The notes beneath the pieces are model-generated. The model was not told the DNA's origin, searched no databases, and saw only the letters and a program-made list of their open reading frames with translations. Of a DNA stretch of 64,000 nucleotides, positions 1-13,744 are shown piece after piece (within the stretch, counting starts at the first letter, position 1; every line of letters begins with the position of its first letter). The translations under genes and the position numbers were made by a program. Source of the stretch: JAUXJB01 sp965226855 (lineage in GTDB: Bacteria > Myxococcota_A > UBA9160 > SZUA-336); contig CBDDEE010000024.1 in the NCBI GenBank assembly GCA_965226855.1, positions 124,001 to 188,000 on the forward strand. Direction: 5' to 3'.

Positions 1-58
1 TCGTGGGCGCTCTGTTCTCCCCATTAGAAGCCTCCTCTGTAGAAGCTTAGGGAGGCTC

Positions 59-1537
59 ATGTACGTCTTGGCCCTCGACCAGGGCACCACGAGCTCGCGC
101 GCGATCCTCTTCGATGAGTCCGGTCGCATCGTTGCGAGCGAGGCGCACGAGTTCGGGCAGCACTATCCCCGCCCGGGCTGGGTTGAGCACGATGCGAACG
201 AGATCTGGGAGACCCAGCTGCGGGCGCTTCGGGGCGCCGTCGGTCGAGCGGGAGCTCGCTATAGCGAGATCGTGGCAATCGGCATCACGAACCAGCGCGA
301 GACGACCGTCGTCTGGGAGAGATCGACCGGGCGTCCGATCTGTCCGGCCATCGTGTGGCAATCGCGGCAGACGGCAGCAATCTGCGCTGAGCTCAAGGCT
401 CGTGGGCTCGAGCCGCTCTTCAAGGAGCGCACCGGGCTTCTGCTGGACCCGTACTTCTCCGGAACCAAGATCAAGTGGATCCTCGACAGTGTCCCGGGCG
501 CGCGCGAGGGCGCCGAGCGAGGGGAGCTGGCCTTCGGAACGATCGACAGCTGGCTCGTCTACAAGCTCACGGGCGGAAGCGCCCACCTGACGGAGCCCAG
601 CAACGCGTCCAGGACCTTGATCTACGACATTCACGCGCTGCGCTGGGATCCGGAGCTGCTCGAGGCGCTGGAGATTCCCGCGGCATTGCTTCCGGAGGTT
701 CGCGACTCCAGTGGCGAGTTCGGCCGGACCGACCCAGAGCTCCTCGACGGCGCGCGGATCCCGATCTCCGGCGTGGCGGGCGATCAGCAGGCGGCGCTGT
801 TCGGTCAGACGTGCTTCGACCTTGGAGCGACGAAGAACACATACGGTACCGGCTGCTTCATGCTGATGAACACCGGGACCGTGCCGCACCGCTCCGAGTC
901 CGGGCTGCTCACGACGATCGCCTGGGGTGTGGACGGCACGGTCGAGTATGCGCTCGAGGGCTCGGTCTTCGTGGCGGGCGCGGCGATCCAGTGGCTGCGC
1001 GACGAGCTGGGTCTGCTCAAGGACGCGGCAGAGAGCGAGGCGATCGCGCGCTCCATCGATGGCACCGGCGGCGTCTACCTCGTGCCCGCCTTCACGGGCC
1101 TGGGCGCACCGTACTGGGACCCCGATGCACGCGGAACCCTGGTCGGGCTCACACGCGGCTCGGGTCGTGCCCACCTGGTGCGCGCAGCGCTCGAGTGCAT
1201 CGCCTATCAGAGCGTGGACGTGCTGCGCTGCTTCGAGCAGGACACGAAGCTCGCGATCCCCGAGCTCCAGGTCGACGGGGGCGCTGCTGCAAACGACTTC
1301 CTGATGCAGTTCCAGGCCGACCTTCTGGGGATTCCCGTGCGCCGTCCCGTCGTGCAGGAGACGACGGCCCTGGGCGCCGCGTACCTTGCGGGCCTGGCGG
1401 TCGGGTTCTGGACTGACCGGGGGCAGATCCGAGCAAACTGGCAGGAGGATCGCTCCTTCGAGCCGCAGCTGGATCCCGCCAGCCGCGACGAGCTCCTCGC
1501 CGGCTGGCAGCGCGCCGTGGAGCGGTCTCGAAGCTGA
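59..1537 (+). CDS. glpK: Glycerol kinase
   Basis: FGGY-family kinase that phosphorylates glycerol to sn-glycerol 3-phosphate in the cytoplasm. The 492-residue length is usual for GlpK. The N-terminal phosphate-binding motif DQGTTSSRA is at residues 7-15, a GVAGDQQAALFGQ motif lies near residue 240, and the family's glycine-rich DGGAAAND signature lies near residue 403. The start is the ATG preceded by a good GGAGG ribosome binding site about 4 bases upstream. The next gene, a glycerophosphodiester phosphodiesterase, starts 2 bases after the stop, so the pair probably formed a small glycerol/phospholipid-salvage operon before the downstream gene was interrupted. Function follows from the family. 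Confidence 0.95.
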   Translation: MYVLALDQGTTSSRAILFDESGRIVASEAHEFGQHYPRPGWVEHDANEIWETQLRALRGAVGRAGARYSEIVAIGITNQRETTVVWERSTGRPICPAIVWQSRQTAAICAELKARGLEPLFKERTGLLLDPYFSGTKIKWILDSVPGAREGAERGELAFGTIDSWLVYKLTGGSAHLTEPSNASRTLIYDIHALRWDPELLEALEIPAALLPEVRDSSGEFGRTDPELLDGARIPISGVAGDQQAALFGQTCFDLGATKNTYGTGCFMLMNTGTVPHRSESGLLTTIAWGVDGTVEYALEGSVFVAGAAIQWLRDELGLLKDAAESEAIARSIDGTGGVYLVPAFTGLGAPYWDPDARGTLVGLTRGSGRAHLVRAALECIAYQSVDVLRCFEQDTKLAIPELQVDGGAAANDFLMQFQADLLGIPVRRPVVQETTALGAAYLAGLAVGFWTDRGQIRANWQEDRSFEPQLDPASRDELLAGWQRAVERSRS

Positions 1538-1705
1538 GCATGCTCGTCATCGCACACCGAGGCGCCTCGGCGGACGCACCCGAAAACTCGGCGGCTGCCT
1601 TCGAGCTCGCGATCGAGCAAGGCGCGGACATGATCGAGACCGATCTGCATCTGCTGCGCGATGGTGCGATCGGTCTCATCCACGACAGCAGGGTGGGGGG
1701 ACTAG

Positions 1706-3145
1706 GAGAGTGACCCAAGATTCCCTTATTGGCTAACTTGGGAGCGTGGGGGAAGAGGTCATGTTCAAGGCGTATGTGCCGCAGCAGGGCGAGCTGCTAC
1801 CGGCGCACGTGGGGGAGGCTCTGGATCCATCGGATCCGGCGCTGTTCATCGACGATTTGGTGGAGTCGCTGGATCTGCGGCGGTTCGAGAAGCGGTATCG
1901 CCGGCGTGGAGAGCGAGCCTTCCCGCCTCGGATGCTGTTGAAGCTGTGGCTTCTGGGGGCGGTCGTGGGCGTGTACAGCGGGCGGGAGCTTGCGCGACGG
2001 CTGCACTACGACCTGCGGTTTCGCTACCTCGCGGCTGGGCTACGACCGAACTTCCGGACGATCAACCGATTCCGGGACCGTCACCACAGGGACTTCCGAG
2101 AGGTGTTCTTGCAGACGCTGAAGGTGGCGCAGGCGATGGGGCTTGTGAAGCTCGGGCAGGTGGCGGTAGACGGCACGAAGATCCGGGCGAACACGTCGCG
2201 GTCCAAGGCGATGAGCCACGCGCGGATGCTGGAGGCGGAGGATCAGCTGAGCGACGAGATCGAGCAGATCGTGGCGCAGATGGACGAGCTCAACGCTGCG
2301 GAAGAGCAAGAGCACGGGGACGACGATGGCGGAGGTGGGCTTCCAGAAGAGCTACAGCTGCGCGAGCGACGACGGGAGCGGATCCGAGCGGCCCGGGAGC
2401 AGCTGGAGCGGGAGAAGGGGGAGAAGCTCGAAGCGAAGCACCAGAAGAGCTTCGCGGACCCCGAAGCGAACATGATGAAGACCGAGGGATCCTTGCAGTA
2501 CTGCTACAACGCGCAGCTGGCGACGAGTGAGGACGGCCTGATCGTGGCGAACGAGCTGACAGAGAAGGCCAATGACTACGAGCAGTTGGAGCCCATGGTC
2601 GAGGCAATCGAGACGAACACGAGTCAGCGAGCGGAGATTCTGCTGGCCGACAACGGGTACCTGAGCGAGTCGAACCTGAAGGCGTTGGAACGGCGGGGAC
2701 AACAGGCGTTGATCGCGGTCCGCGGGCGGAAGTCGTCCCGCTGGCCCAAGGGAGCCCGGGCGCAGCGGATGCACCGGATCTTACGACTGCCCTGGGCCCA
2801 GCAACGCTACGCGCAGCGGAAGACCCAGGCGGAGCGGCCGTTTGCCGAGATCAAGGCACGACAGCGGTTTCGGCGCTTCATGCTGCGCGGCCAGGAGAAG
2901 GTGACGGGAGAGTGGGACCTGGTGTGCTCGGGCTTCAACGTGATGGCGCTCTGCCGAGCGCAGATGGCGTGATCGGGCGGGTGCGGACCCGTTTCGCGCA
3001 CGTCAGGCCCTGGATCTGACGCATATCTGTGTAGATCGACATCTACCGGCTACCTCGGACCCCCGTTGGCCCGTACATCGCTCCACGTCCAGTTGGGGGC
3101 CCTCGCTACAATCACCTCCGCCCACCCGAATCTTGGGTCACTCTC
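1706..3145 (+). mobile_element. IS1182-like insertion sequence, 1440 bp
   Basis: A complete element with perfect 18-bp terminal inverted repeats at 1706-1723 and 3128-3145, reading inward GAGAGTGACCCAAGATTC. It is flanked on both sides by CTAG (1702-1705 and 3146-3149), read here as a 4-bp target duplication of a palindromic site. One transposase gene fills most of the element, and the last 170 bases hold no gene. The interrupted host gene remains perfectly in frame on either side, so the insertion looks recent and potentially reversible. Confidence 0.92.
1761..2972 (+). CDS. IS1182-family DDE transposase
   Basis: A transposase of about 403 residues. The N-terminal region (MFKAYVPQQ..., then FPPRMLLKLWLLG) is the helical domain common to IS1182/IS5-type transposases. 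DDE-type core features include VAVDGTKI (first Asp), LLADNGYLSE (second Asp) and a C-terminal QAERPFAEIKARQRF stretch carrying the expected Glu. A charged coiled-coil insertion with acidic and glycine runs sits near residues 160-230. A GTG 15 bases upstream (1746) is an alternative start. The frame is intact, so the element may be active. Confidence 0.88.
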   Translation: MFKAYVPQQGELLPAHVGEALDPSDPALFIDDLVESLDLRRFEKRYRRRGERAFPPRMLLKLWLLGAVVGVYSGRELARRLHYDLRFRYLAAGLRPNFRTINRFRDRHHRDFREVFLQTLKVAQAMGLVKLGQVAVDGTKIRANTSRSKAMSHARMLEAEDQLSDEIEQIVAQMDELNAAEEQEHGDDDGGGGLPEELQLRERRRERIRAAREQLEREKGEKLEAKHQKSFADPEANMMKTEGSLQYCYNAQLATSEDGLIVANELTEKANDYEQLEPMVEAIETNTSQRAEILLADNGYLSESNLKALERRGQQALIAVRGRKSSRWPKGARAQRMHRILRLPWAQQRYAQRKTQAERPFAEIKARQRFRRFMLRGQEKVTGEWDLVCSGFNVMALCRAQMA

Positions 3146-3657
3146 CTAGCCATTGGTGGGCTGACGCTCGAAGAGCTGCGGCAGCGCCGTCCCGCCACAC
3201 CGACCTTGAGTGAGACCCTCGACGCCTTCGCCCGGCGCGTGCCGTGGAACCTCGAGCTCAAGCGCGGGGAGACGGACTATTCGGGGCTAGAGCAGCGCGC
3301 GCTCGACCTGGTGCGCGACCACGCTGTGCTGGAGCAGACGGTCTTCTCGTCTTTCTTCGATTCTGTGCTGCGCCGGATCCGCGAGCTCGAGCCGCTCGCG
3401 CGGATCGGACTCCTGGCATCCGCCCGGTCCGCGAGGCGTGTCGAGCGGCGAGCAGACTCGCTGCGGGCGGAGGCCGTGCACCTGCATGCGTCCCTCGTAA
3501 GTCCCGAGCGGATTCAGGCGCTGCACGCGCGCGGCCTCATGGTACGCGTCTACACGGTCGACGATCCGGCGATGCAGCAGCGCCTCATCGATCTCTCCAT
3601 CGACGGGATCTTCACGAACGAGCCCGGGAGCCTGCGCGCGCTGCTGTTCTAGCGGGC

Positions 3658-5055
3658 TCAGTAGGCGTTCGGATCTTTGAAGGCGCGGACGAAGGTCAGT
3701 ACCAGGATCTTGAGATCGAAGAGCAGCGACCAGCGCCGGAGGTAGGCGATGTCGTTCTCGAGGCGGTTCTCCACCGGCGTGTTGCCGCGGCAGCCATTGA
3801 CCTGCGCCCAGCCCGTCATGCCACCCTTCATCTTGTGGCGCAGCATGTAGCCCGGGAACTTCTTCCGGAACTCGTGGATGAACTCCGGCCGTTCCGGTCG
3901 AGGCCCAACCAGGCTCATCTCGCCCACGAGCACGTTCCAGAGCTGAGGGAGCTCGTCGAGGCTGAAACGGCGCAAAAAGCGGCCGAGCCGCGTGCGTCGT
4001 GGGTCGTCGTTCGTTGCCCAGACCGGTCCCGTGTCGTCCTCAGCGTTGGCGGTCATGGTGCGGAACTTCAGCATGGTGAAGAGCTGCCCGTCCAGACCCA
4101 TCCGCTCCTGCCCGTAGAAGACGGGCCCCGGTGAGCTGAGCCGTACGCCGAGGGCGATGGTCGCGATCACGGGAGCGCCGAAGACGAGTCCGGTTGCGGA
4201 AACCGCGATGTCGATCAGCCGCTTGGCCAGCTGGGGCCAGCCGAGCAGTGGAGACTCGACGATCCGCAGCATGGGAAGACCATCCAGGTCGTCGATTCCG
4301 GCCTGAACCGTGTTCAGTCCGAGGAGGTCGGGAACGATCCGAACCGCCGCCGTCGTGTCGTGCAGCTCGAAGATCATCTTGGTCGGGTCGGCGGGATCGC
4401 TTCGATCCAGAGCGATTGCGACCTGCGCGATCTGCTGGTCGAGGACGATCTTCTGCAGGTCCGCGTAGGTCCCGAGATGGGGTGGCAAGCTCCCTCCAAG
4501 CCCCGCCCTTGACGGACCGAGGAAACCGATGACTCGAAAGCCCATCTCGGTGTGCTCGTTGAAACGCGTGTACACCTCCCGGGCGAGGGCACCGGTCCCT
4601 ACGATGAGCAGGCTTTGCGTGTTCGCGCCTCGGCGTCGGAGCTCGTCGCGCCCCACATACATCGCGGTACGCGCGACCACCAGGCCAGTGGAGCTTATCA
4701 GGAGGAAGACGAGCACCGTGAGCCGCGAGACCCAGAACTGCTGCGCAAAGAACGTAACGATGACGAGGATTACGGTCCCCAACAGGGACACTTCTACAAG
4801 CGCGCGGCTGTCACGAAAGACGGAGCGGCGTGCCTCGGGCTCGTAAAGCCCGCGGTGATGGAGCAGCAGGTGCCACAGGGGCAGGATCCCGACGAGGAGC
4901 CAGGCGTAGTTTGCAAAGGGCGTCTGCACGGGCGGAGGCGGAAGCACTCCGCTTTGAAAGCGAAGCGCGTACGCGCCGAGCCAGGCTGCAGCGACGATCG
5001 CGAGGTCGACCAACGCACACGTCGTTCGGAAGATCTCGCTGTACTTCCGGAGCAA
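3658..5055 (-). CDS. Exopolysaccharide undecaprenyl-phosphate sugar-1-phosphate transferase
   Basis: A polyprenyl-phosphate hexose-1-phosphate transferase that would begin exopolysaccharide or O-unit assembly by loading a sugar phosphate onto undecaprenyl phosphate at the inner membrane. Several hydrophobic segments make up the N-terminal 130 residues. A Rossmann-like domain follows (LLIVGTGALAREV). The C-terminal bacterial sugar transferase domain starts at KRLIDI and contains KFRTM, DELPQLWNV, VGPRPERPEF and GMTGWAQVNGCRG. The TTG start (preceded by GGGGAACGA) gives 465 residues, normal for the family. A longer ORF continues upstream, but its start codons overlap gltD. The gene lies about 95 bases downstream of gltD on the same strand; no other polysaccharide genes are in the window. 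Confidence 0.85.
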   Translation of the reverse strand: MLRKYSEIFRTTCALVDLAIVAAAWLGAYALRFQSGVLPPPPVQTPFANYAWLLVGILPLWHLLLHHRGLYEPEARRSVFRDSRALVEVSLLGTVILVIVTFFAQQFWVSRLTVLVFLLISSTGLVVARTAMYVGRDELRRRGANTQSLLIVGTGALAREVYTRFNEHTEMGFRVIGFLGPSRAGLGGSLPPHLGTYADLQKIVLDQQIAQVAIALDRSDPADPTKMIFELHDTTAAVRIVPDLLGLNTVQAGIDDLDGLPMLRIVESPLLGWPQLAKRLIDIAVSATGLVFGAPVIATIALGVRLSSPGPVFYGQERMGLDGQLFTMLKFRTMTANAEDDTGPVWATNDDPRRTRLGRFLRRFSLDELPQLWNVLVGEMSLVGPRPERPEFIHEFRKKFPGYMLRHKMKGGMTGWAQVNGCRGNTPVENRLENDIAYLRRWSLLFDLKILVLTFVRAFKDPNAY

Positions 5056-5149
5056 TCGTTCCCCCGTCGCTGCCTCGGAGGCGCAGACTAGCCCGCTAGC
5101 GGTTCCGGTGTCAAAGCAAAGTCCCGACTCCAAGGCAAAGGAAGGCCGC

Positions 5150-6579
5150 TCAGCGCGAGAGATCGCGGTCGATCTGCGCCGCCGCCTCGCGCCCTTCCGC
5201 GATCGCCCAGACCACCAGCGACTGACCACGCCGCAGGTCACCCGCTGCGTAGACACCCGGAATGCTGCTAGCGTAGCCCTGCGTGGCGACGTTGCCGCGC
5301 TCTGTCAGCTCTACGCCGAGATCTTCGAGCAGCCCTTGACGCACCGGGCCTAGGAAGCCGAGGGCCAGAAGAACGAGGTCTGCGTCGAGCGTGAACTCGC
5401 TGCCGGGGATCGTCTCTAGTGGTCGGCGCCCGCTGGCATCGGGTTCGCCGAAGCGCACGCGCACGGCGTGCAGCTTCTCGAGCACGCCGTTCGACCCGGA
5501 CCACGAGGTCGTCGAAATTCCCCAGTCGCGCTCGCCACCCTCTTCGTGAGAAGTGGAGGTGCGAAGGATCTGGGAGGGAAGCGGGTGAATGGGCCAGGGA
5601 GTGTTCGCCGTGCGCCCCTCCGGCGGCTTCTCGAGCAGCTCGAAGTTGTATACCTGCCTCGCGCCGAGGCGATGGCTCGTGCCGATGCAGTCGGAGCCGG
5701 TGTCTCCGCCGCCGAGGACGAACACGTTCCCCCCGCTCGCCAGTATGTCCTCGCTCGGGTCGAGTGAATCCCCCGCGACGCGCCGGTTCTGCTGCTCCAG
5801 GAATTCCATCGCGAAGTGGACACCCTTGAGCTCCCGACCCGGCACGGGGAGATCGCGCGGGGCTTCGGCTCCCCCAGTGAGCAGCACCGCGTCGAACTGT
5901 GCCAGCAACTCACCGGCCGCTACGTCGATCCCGACGTGGACGCCCGTGCGGAACTCCACGCCCTCGGCCTGAATGATCTCCGCACGCCGATCGATCAGGT
6001 GCTTCTCGAGCTTGAAGTCGGGAATCCCGTAGCGGAGCAGACCGCCGATGCGATCCTTGCGCTCAAACAGCGTCACGTGGTGACCTGCGCGATTGAGCTG
6101 CTGCGAGGCCGCCATTCCGGCGGGTCCCGAGCCGACGACCGCGACCCGCTTGCCGGTTCGATAGCGGGGCGGCTCCGGCACGATCCAGCCCTCGGCGAAG
6201 CCCCGCTCGACGATCGTCTTCTCGATGAACTCGATCGTGACCGGCAGGTCGTTGATACCGAGCACGCAGGCCGACTCGCAGGGCGCCGGGCAGATCCGCC
6301 CCGTGAACTCGGGAAAGTTGTTCGTGCGGTGCAGGCGCTGCAGTGCGTCTCGCCACTGCCCCCGATAGACCAGGTCGTTCCAGTCGGGAATGATGTTCCC
6401 GAGCGGGCAGGCGTCGTTGCAGAAGGGCACGCCGCAGTCCATGCAGCGTGCGCCCTGGGCGCGGATCTCGTCGTCGCTCGGGTCGGTATAGATCTCGAGG
6501 TAGTCTCGGACCCGTACCGCGACGTCCCGCTTGGTGGGCGTCTCGCGGGAGTACTCCAGAAACCCCGTCACCTTGCCCA

Positions 6580-6580
<1 letters not shown>
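5150..6580 (-). CDS. gltD: Glutamate synthase small subunit (NADPH)
   Basis: The beta subunit of bacterial glutamate synthase supplies electrons from NADPH through FAD and iron-sulfur clusters to GltB. The protein has 476 residues. N-terminal cysteine clusters CMDCGVPFCNDACP and CPAPCESAC bind 4Fe-4S centres. The FAD motif VVGSGPAGMAAS lies near residue 150, the NADPH motif VLGGGDTGSDC near residue 300, and the C-terminal FAD contact is GVYAAGDLRRGQSLVVWAI. The ATG overlaps the gltB stop by one base (TGATG), so the two subunits are translationally coupled. Confidence 0.96.
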
Positions 6581-11106
<4,526 letters not shown>

Positions 11107-11186
11107 CCGCCTTCCCAGTGCAACCAGGAGCCGAGACGCCTTGCTCCCGAGGGGCGGCTTCGCTCGACGCGAATCCAACCTCTTCT

Positions 11187-11216
11187 AGCCTAACGGACGC
11201 TCAGAAAGAGTGTCAA
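11187..11216 (-). promoter_or_regulatory. Candidate sigma-70 promoter for gltBD
   Basis: On the minus strand a consensus TTGACA -35 (11211-11216) is followed after 18 bp by TAGGCT (11187-11192, a weak -10). It lies about 80 bp upstream of the gltB start and 51 bp inside the adjacent IS end, so the IS insertion probably left the promoter intact. Only the -35 matches well. Confidence 0.4.
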
Positions 11217-11270
11217 GAAGTCGACCGCGTCGGGCTTGACGCGAGCCGGCAGTCGTTGAACCATCCCTAG

Positions 11271-12536
11271 CAGGCTGCTGAAAAACTCCTCATCGAAGGG
11301 TACCTTTGAGGGAAGCCCCAAGGGGGAGATGTGAGAGGACCGCAGACGCTCCAGGGTGGGATCTTCAGCTACGTATCGCTGGAGTCCCGGATTCCCGAGG
11401 ACCATCCGCTTCGAGCGATCCGGCGACTGGTGGACGCGGCGCTGGAGCAGCTGTCGCGACGCTTCGATGGTATCTACGCCAAAGGGGTCGGCCGACCGTC
11501 GGTCCCGCCGGAGCAGCTGTTGCGGGCGCTGCTGTTGCAGGTGCTGTACACGATCCGGAGCGAGCGCCAGCTGATCGAGCAGATCGACTACAACCTGCTC
11601 TACCGCTGGTTCGTGGGCCTGGAGCTGGACGATGAGGTGTTCAGCGCGACGGTGTTCACCAAGAATCGGGAACGGCTGCTGAAGGGCGAGATCGCTCAGC
11701 ATTTCTTCGAGGCGGTGCTGGCGCAGGCGGAGTCGGAGGGGTTGGTGTCATCGGAGCACTTCACGGTGGACGGGACGCTGATCGAGGCGTGGGCGAGCCA
11801 GAAGAGCTTCGTGCGCAAGGACGAGAAGCGCAGGGACGATGACGACCCGGGCAACCCGACGGTCAACTTCCGGGGCGAGAAGCGGAGCAACCAGACGCAT
11901 GCGTCGAGGACGGATCCGGACGCCCGACTGGCGGGGATGAGGGGCCAGGGCGCGCGGCTCGCGTATCAGGGACACGTCGTGACGGAGAACCGCAACGGCC
12001 TGGTGGTGGCGGCGAAGCTCACTCAGGCGTCGGGGTATGCGGAGCGCGAAGCGGCTCTCGAGATGGTGCTGGGTCTGGGGGGCGCTCGCCGGATCACCCT
12101 GGCTGGAGACAAGGGCTACGACGCCAAGAGCTTTGTGCAGGCGCTTCGGGCCTGGAGCGTTACCCCGCACGTGGCACAGAACACGACGAACCGCCGAAGC
12201 GCGATCGATCGAAGGACCACAGGACACCCGGGCTACGAGGTGAGCCAGCGCTTCCGCAAACGGGTGGAGGAGGTGTTTGGCTGGATGAAGACGGTGGGCT
12301 TGATGCGCAAGACCCGGCACCGGGGCACGGATCGGCTGGGTCTTCACCTTCACTGCTGCGGCCTACAACCTGGTCCGTATCCGCAACCTGTTGGAGGCGA
12401 CATAGCTCATGATCCCGCAAGATCTACCCGTGCGACACCGAACCGGTTCGTACCGGGAACGGCGATCCCTCTCCCTGCTCGGCACGCCTCCCGTCAGAGG
12501 CGTCCCGCCCAACCCAGTCACTTTCTCCGCAGCCTG
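11271..12536 (+). mobile_element. IS5-family insertion sequence, copy 1 (1266 bp, defective)
   Basis: The element is bounded by imperfect terminal inverted repeats (CAGGCTGCTGAAAAA left; CAGGCTGCGGAGAAA read inward from the right) and flanked by CTAG at 11267-11270 and 12537-12540. It is nearly identical to the copy at 44160-45432 but lacks 5 bp inside the transposase gene and 2 A residues in the left A-tract. It sits in the divergent spacer between gltB and the zapB-like gene. Confidence 0.9.
11331..12405 (+). pseudogene. IS5-family transposase, frameshifted
   Basis: Homologous throughout to the intact 359-residue transposase of copy 2. A 5-bp deletion near 12334, between short TCGG direct repeats, shifts the frame after HRGTDR and removes the conserved C-terminal helix (the intact copy ends YNLVRIRNLLEAT). 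The shifted frame reads on to 12572, past the element end. The presumed catalytic Asp (HFTVDGT) and Glu (RVEEVFGWMK) residues are still encoded, but the lost C-terminus makes activity unlikely. Coordinates cover the region matching the intact gene. Confidence 0.85.
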
Positions 12537-12568
12537 CTAGGCCCCCTCCACGCCTCGGAGAATCGCAG

Positions 12569-12868
12569 ATGACGGAGTACGCAGAGCAGCTAGACCACCG
12601 GCCGTCCCTGGACGCACCTGGAGAGGGCGACTTGCTCGACGTGCTGGAGGATCGCCTCAAGCTCTTGCTTGGTCGGCACCGAGCTTCTCTCCGTGAATGT
12701 GACGACCAGCGTCGAGAGCTCCAGGAGCGAGACGGTGTGATCGCCGAGCTAAATGCGCGCATCGCCTCGCTCGAGAAGCTCCGCGCCGAAGCGGTCGACA
12801 GGGTCGAGCGGCTGATCGACGAGGTGGACCGGCTCGAACGTGGCCTCGACAGCGAAGTGAGAGCGTAG
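12569..12868 (+). CDS. Small coiled-coil protein upstream of zapA (ZapB/TIGR02449-like)
   Basis: A 99-residue, highly charged protein with long heptad-rich helices (residues 20-95: LEDRLKLLLGRH, IAELNARIASLEKL, RVERLIDEVDRL). A coiled-coil gene of this kind commonly precedes zapA and may act with it at the division ring; that role is inferred from position and shape. The ATG follows a CGGAG site. The stop is immediately followed by the zapA start, so the two are co-translated. Confidence 0.6.
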   Translation: MTEYAEQLDHRPSLDAPGEGDLLDVLEDRLKLLLGRHRASLRECDDQRRELQERDGVIAELNARIASLEKLRAEAVDRVERLIDEVDRLERGLDSEVRA

Positions 12869-13156
12869 ATGGCGCTTGTCGGCAGCGGCCCGCAAGGCGA
12901 AACGCAGCTCAACACCATCAAGATCATGGGGCAGGAGTACCGCGTGCGCAGCGACTCCGACCCCGAGCACCTGCAACAGGTGGCGAGCTACGTCGACGAG
13001 GTGCTGCGCGAGGTCTCCCAGTCGACCCCGGACACGCAGAACGCCGCCGTGCTTGCGGCGCTGAACATGGCCAGCGAGCTGCTCGAGCTGCGACGCCTGG
13101 AGGCCGTGCCGAAGGAACGGCTCCAGGCGCTGATCGATCTGATCGACTCGGCCTGA
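12869..13156 (+). CDS. zapA: Cell division protein ZapA
   Basis: A 95-residue ZapA that would bundle FtsZ filaments at the division site. The N-terminal part (TIKIMGQEYRVRS) is the typical beta-rich ZapA globular domain. It is followed by the dimerisation helix beginning with DPEHLQQVASYVDEVL and ending in NMASELLELRR. The gene lies between a coiled-coil gene and fau, as in many proteobacteria. Confidence 0.88.
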   Translation: MALVGSGPQGETQLNTIKIMGQEYRVRSDSDPEHLQQVASYVDEVLREVSQSTPDTQNAAVLAALNMASELLELRRLEAVPKERLQALIDLIDSA

Positions 13157-13162
13157 CGCGCG

Positions 13163-13744
13163 GTGCCCGAATCGCCGGCAGAGGCTCGAAAGCAGGCGCT
13201 ACGGGCCGCGTCTCGCACAGGGGCGCCGGCGGGCCGCTCTGTGGCGGGGCGGGCCATCCTCGAGCGGCTGCTGCAGCTCTCGGAGCTCGCCGGTTGCCGA
13301 ATCGTCTCGCTGTACGCGGCCATCGAGGACGAGGTCCCCGTCGAGGCCGCCCTGTCGCGGCTCCGAGGACGGGGGATGTGCACCGTGTTCCCGCGCGTCG
13401 AGGGAGCCGAGCTCGCATTCTTCGAAGTCGAGCGCCTGGAGTGCCTCGAGCCCGGTTTCGCCGGGATCCGCGAGCCCGCGTTGGGCTCGCCCCGAGTCGA
13501 CCCGGAGCGTGTGGACTTCCTGTGCGTACCGGGCATGCTCTTCGATCGGCGCTGCTACCGACTGGGTCGCGGCGGGGGACACTTCGATCGATTGCTGGCG
13601 ACCGTACGCCCCGACGCGTACCGCGCGGGCTGCAGCTACGCCGATCGGATCGTGGAGAGTCTTCCAGCAGAGAGCTGGGACGTGCCCATGCACATGGTTG
13701 TGACGGAGCAAGAGGTCATCCGGAGTGAATCCCTCGGTCGATAG
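13163..13744 (+). CDS. fau: 5-formyltetrahydrofolate cyclo-ligase
   Basis: This enzyme converts 5-formyl-THF to 5,10-methenyl-THF using ATP. It has 193 residues. The N-terminal basic stretch and the C-terminal signature RLGRGGGHFDRLLA (family form G-x-G-G-G-y-y-D-R) are visible. The GTG start is 6 bp after the zapA stop, so there is no room for the 6S RNA gene that sits between these genes in enterobacteria. The 3' end overlaps tyrS by 20 bp. Confidence 0.9.
   Translation: MPESPAEARKQALRAASRTGAPAGRSVAGRAILERLLQLSELAGCRIVSLYAAIEDEVPVEAALSRLRGRGMCTVFPRVEGAELAFFEVERLECLEPGFAGIREPALGSPRVDPERVDFLCVPGMLFDRRCYRLGRGGGHFDRLLATVRPDAYRAGCSYADRIVESLPAESWDVPMHMVVTEQEVIRSESLGR

Larger units (their letters stand above)
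1540..3652 (+). pseudogene. Glycerophosphodiester phosphodiesterase gene interrupted by an IS element
   Basis: Two pieces of one gene flank the insertion sequence. The 5' piece (1540-1705) encodes the catalytic start of a GDPD TIM barrel: HRGASADAPENS from residue 6, the metal/acid pair E33 and D35 in ETDLHL, and H48 in IHDS. The 3' piece (3150-3652) encodes the rest, ending with VYTVDD and DGIFTNEPG, typical of the GDPD C-terminus. Removing the element plus one CTAG copy joins the frame exactly (G-L-A-I-G-G across the junction) and gives a 222-residue protein of near-normal family length. The enzyme would release sn-glycerol 3-phosphate from deacylated phospholipids, matching glpK next door. 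As it stands the gene is broken at codon 55/56. Confidence 0.9.

Noticed and set aside
47..1174. Long minus-strand frame opposite glpK, and similar long antisense frames over gltB, tyrS, metH and acoA/B
   Set aside because: High-GC codon bias creates long open antisense frames; the sense genes have clear family motifs and the antisense ones have none.
13140..13165. 6S RNA between zapA and fau
   Set aside because: The two genes are only 6 bp apart; there is no space for the RNA.
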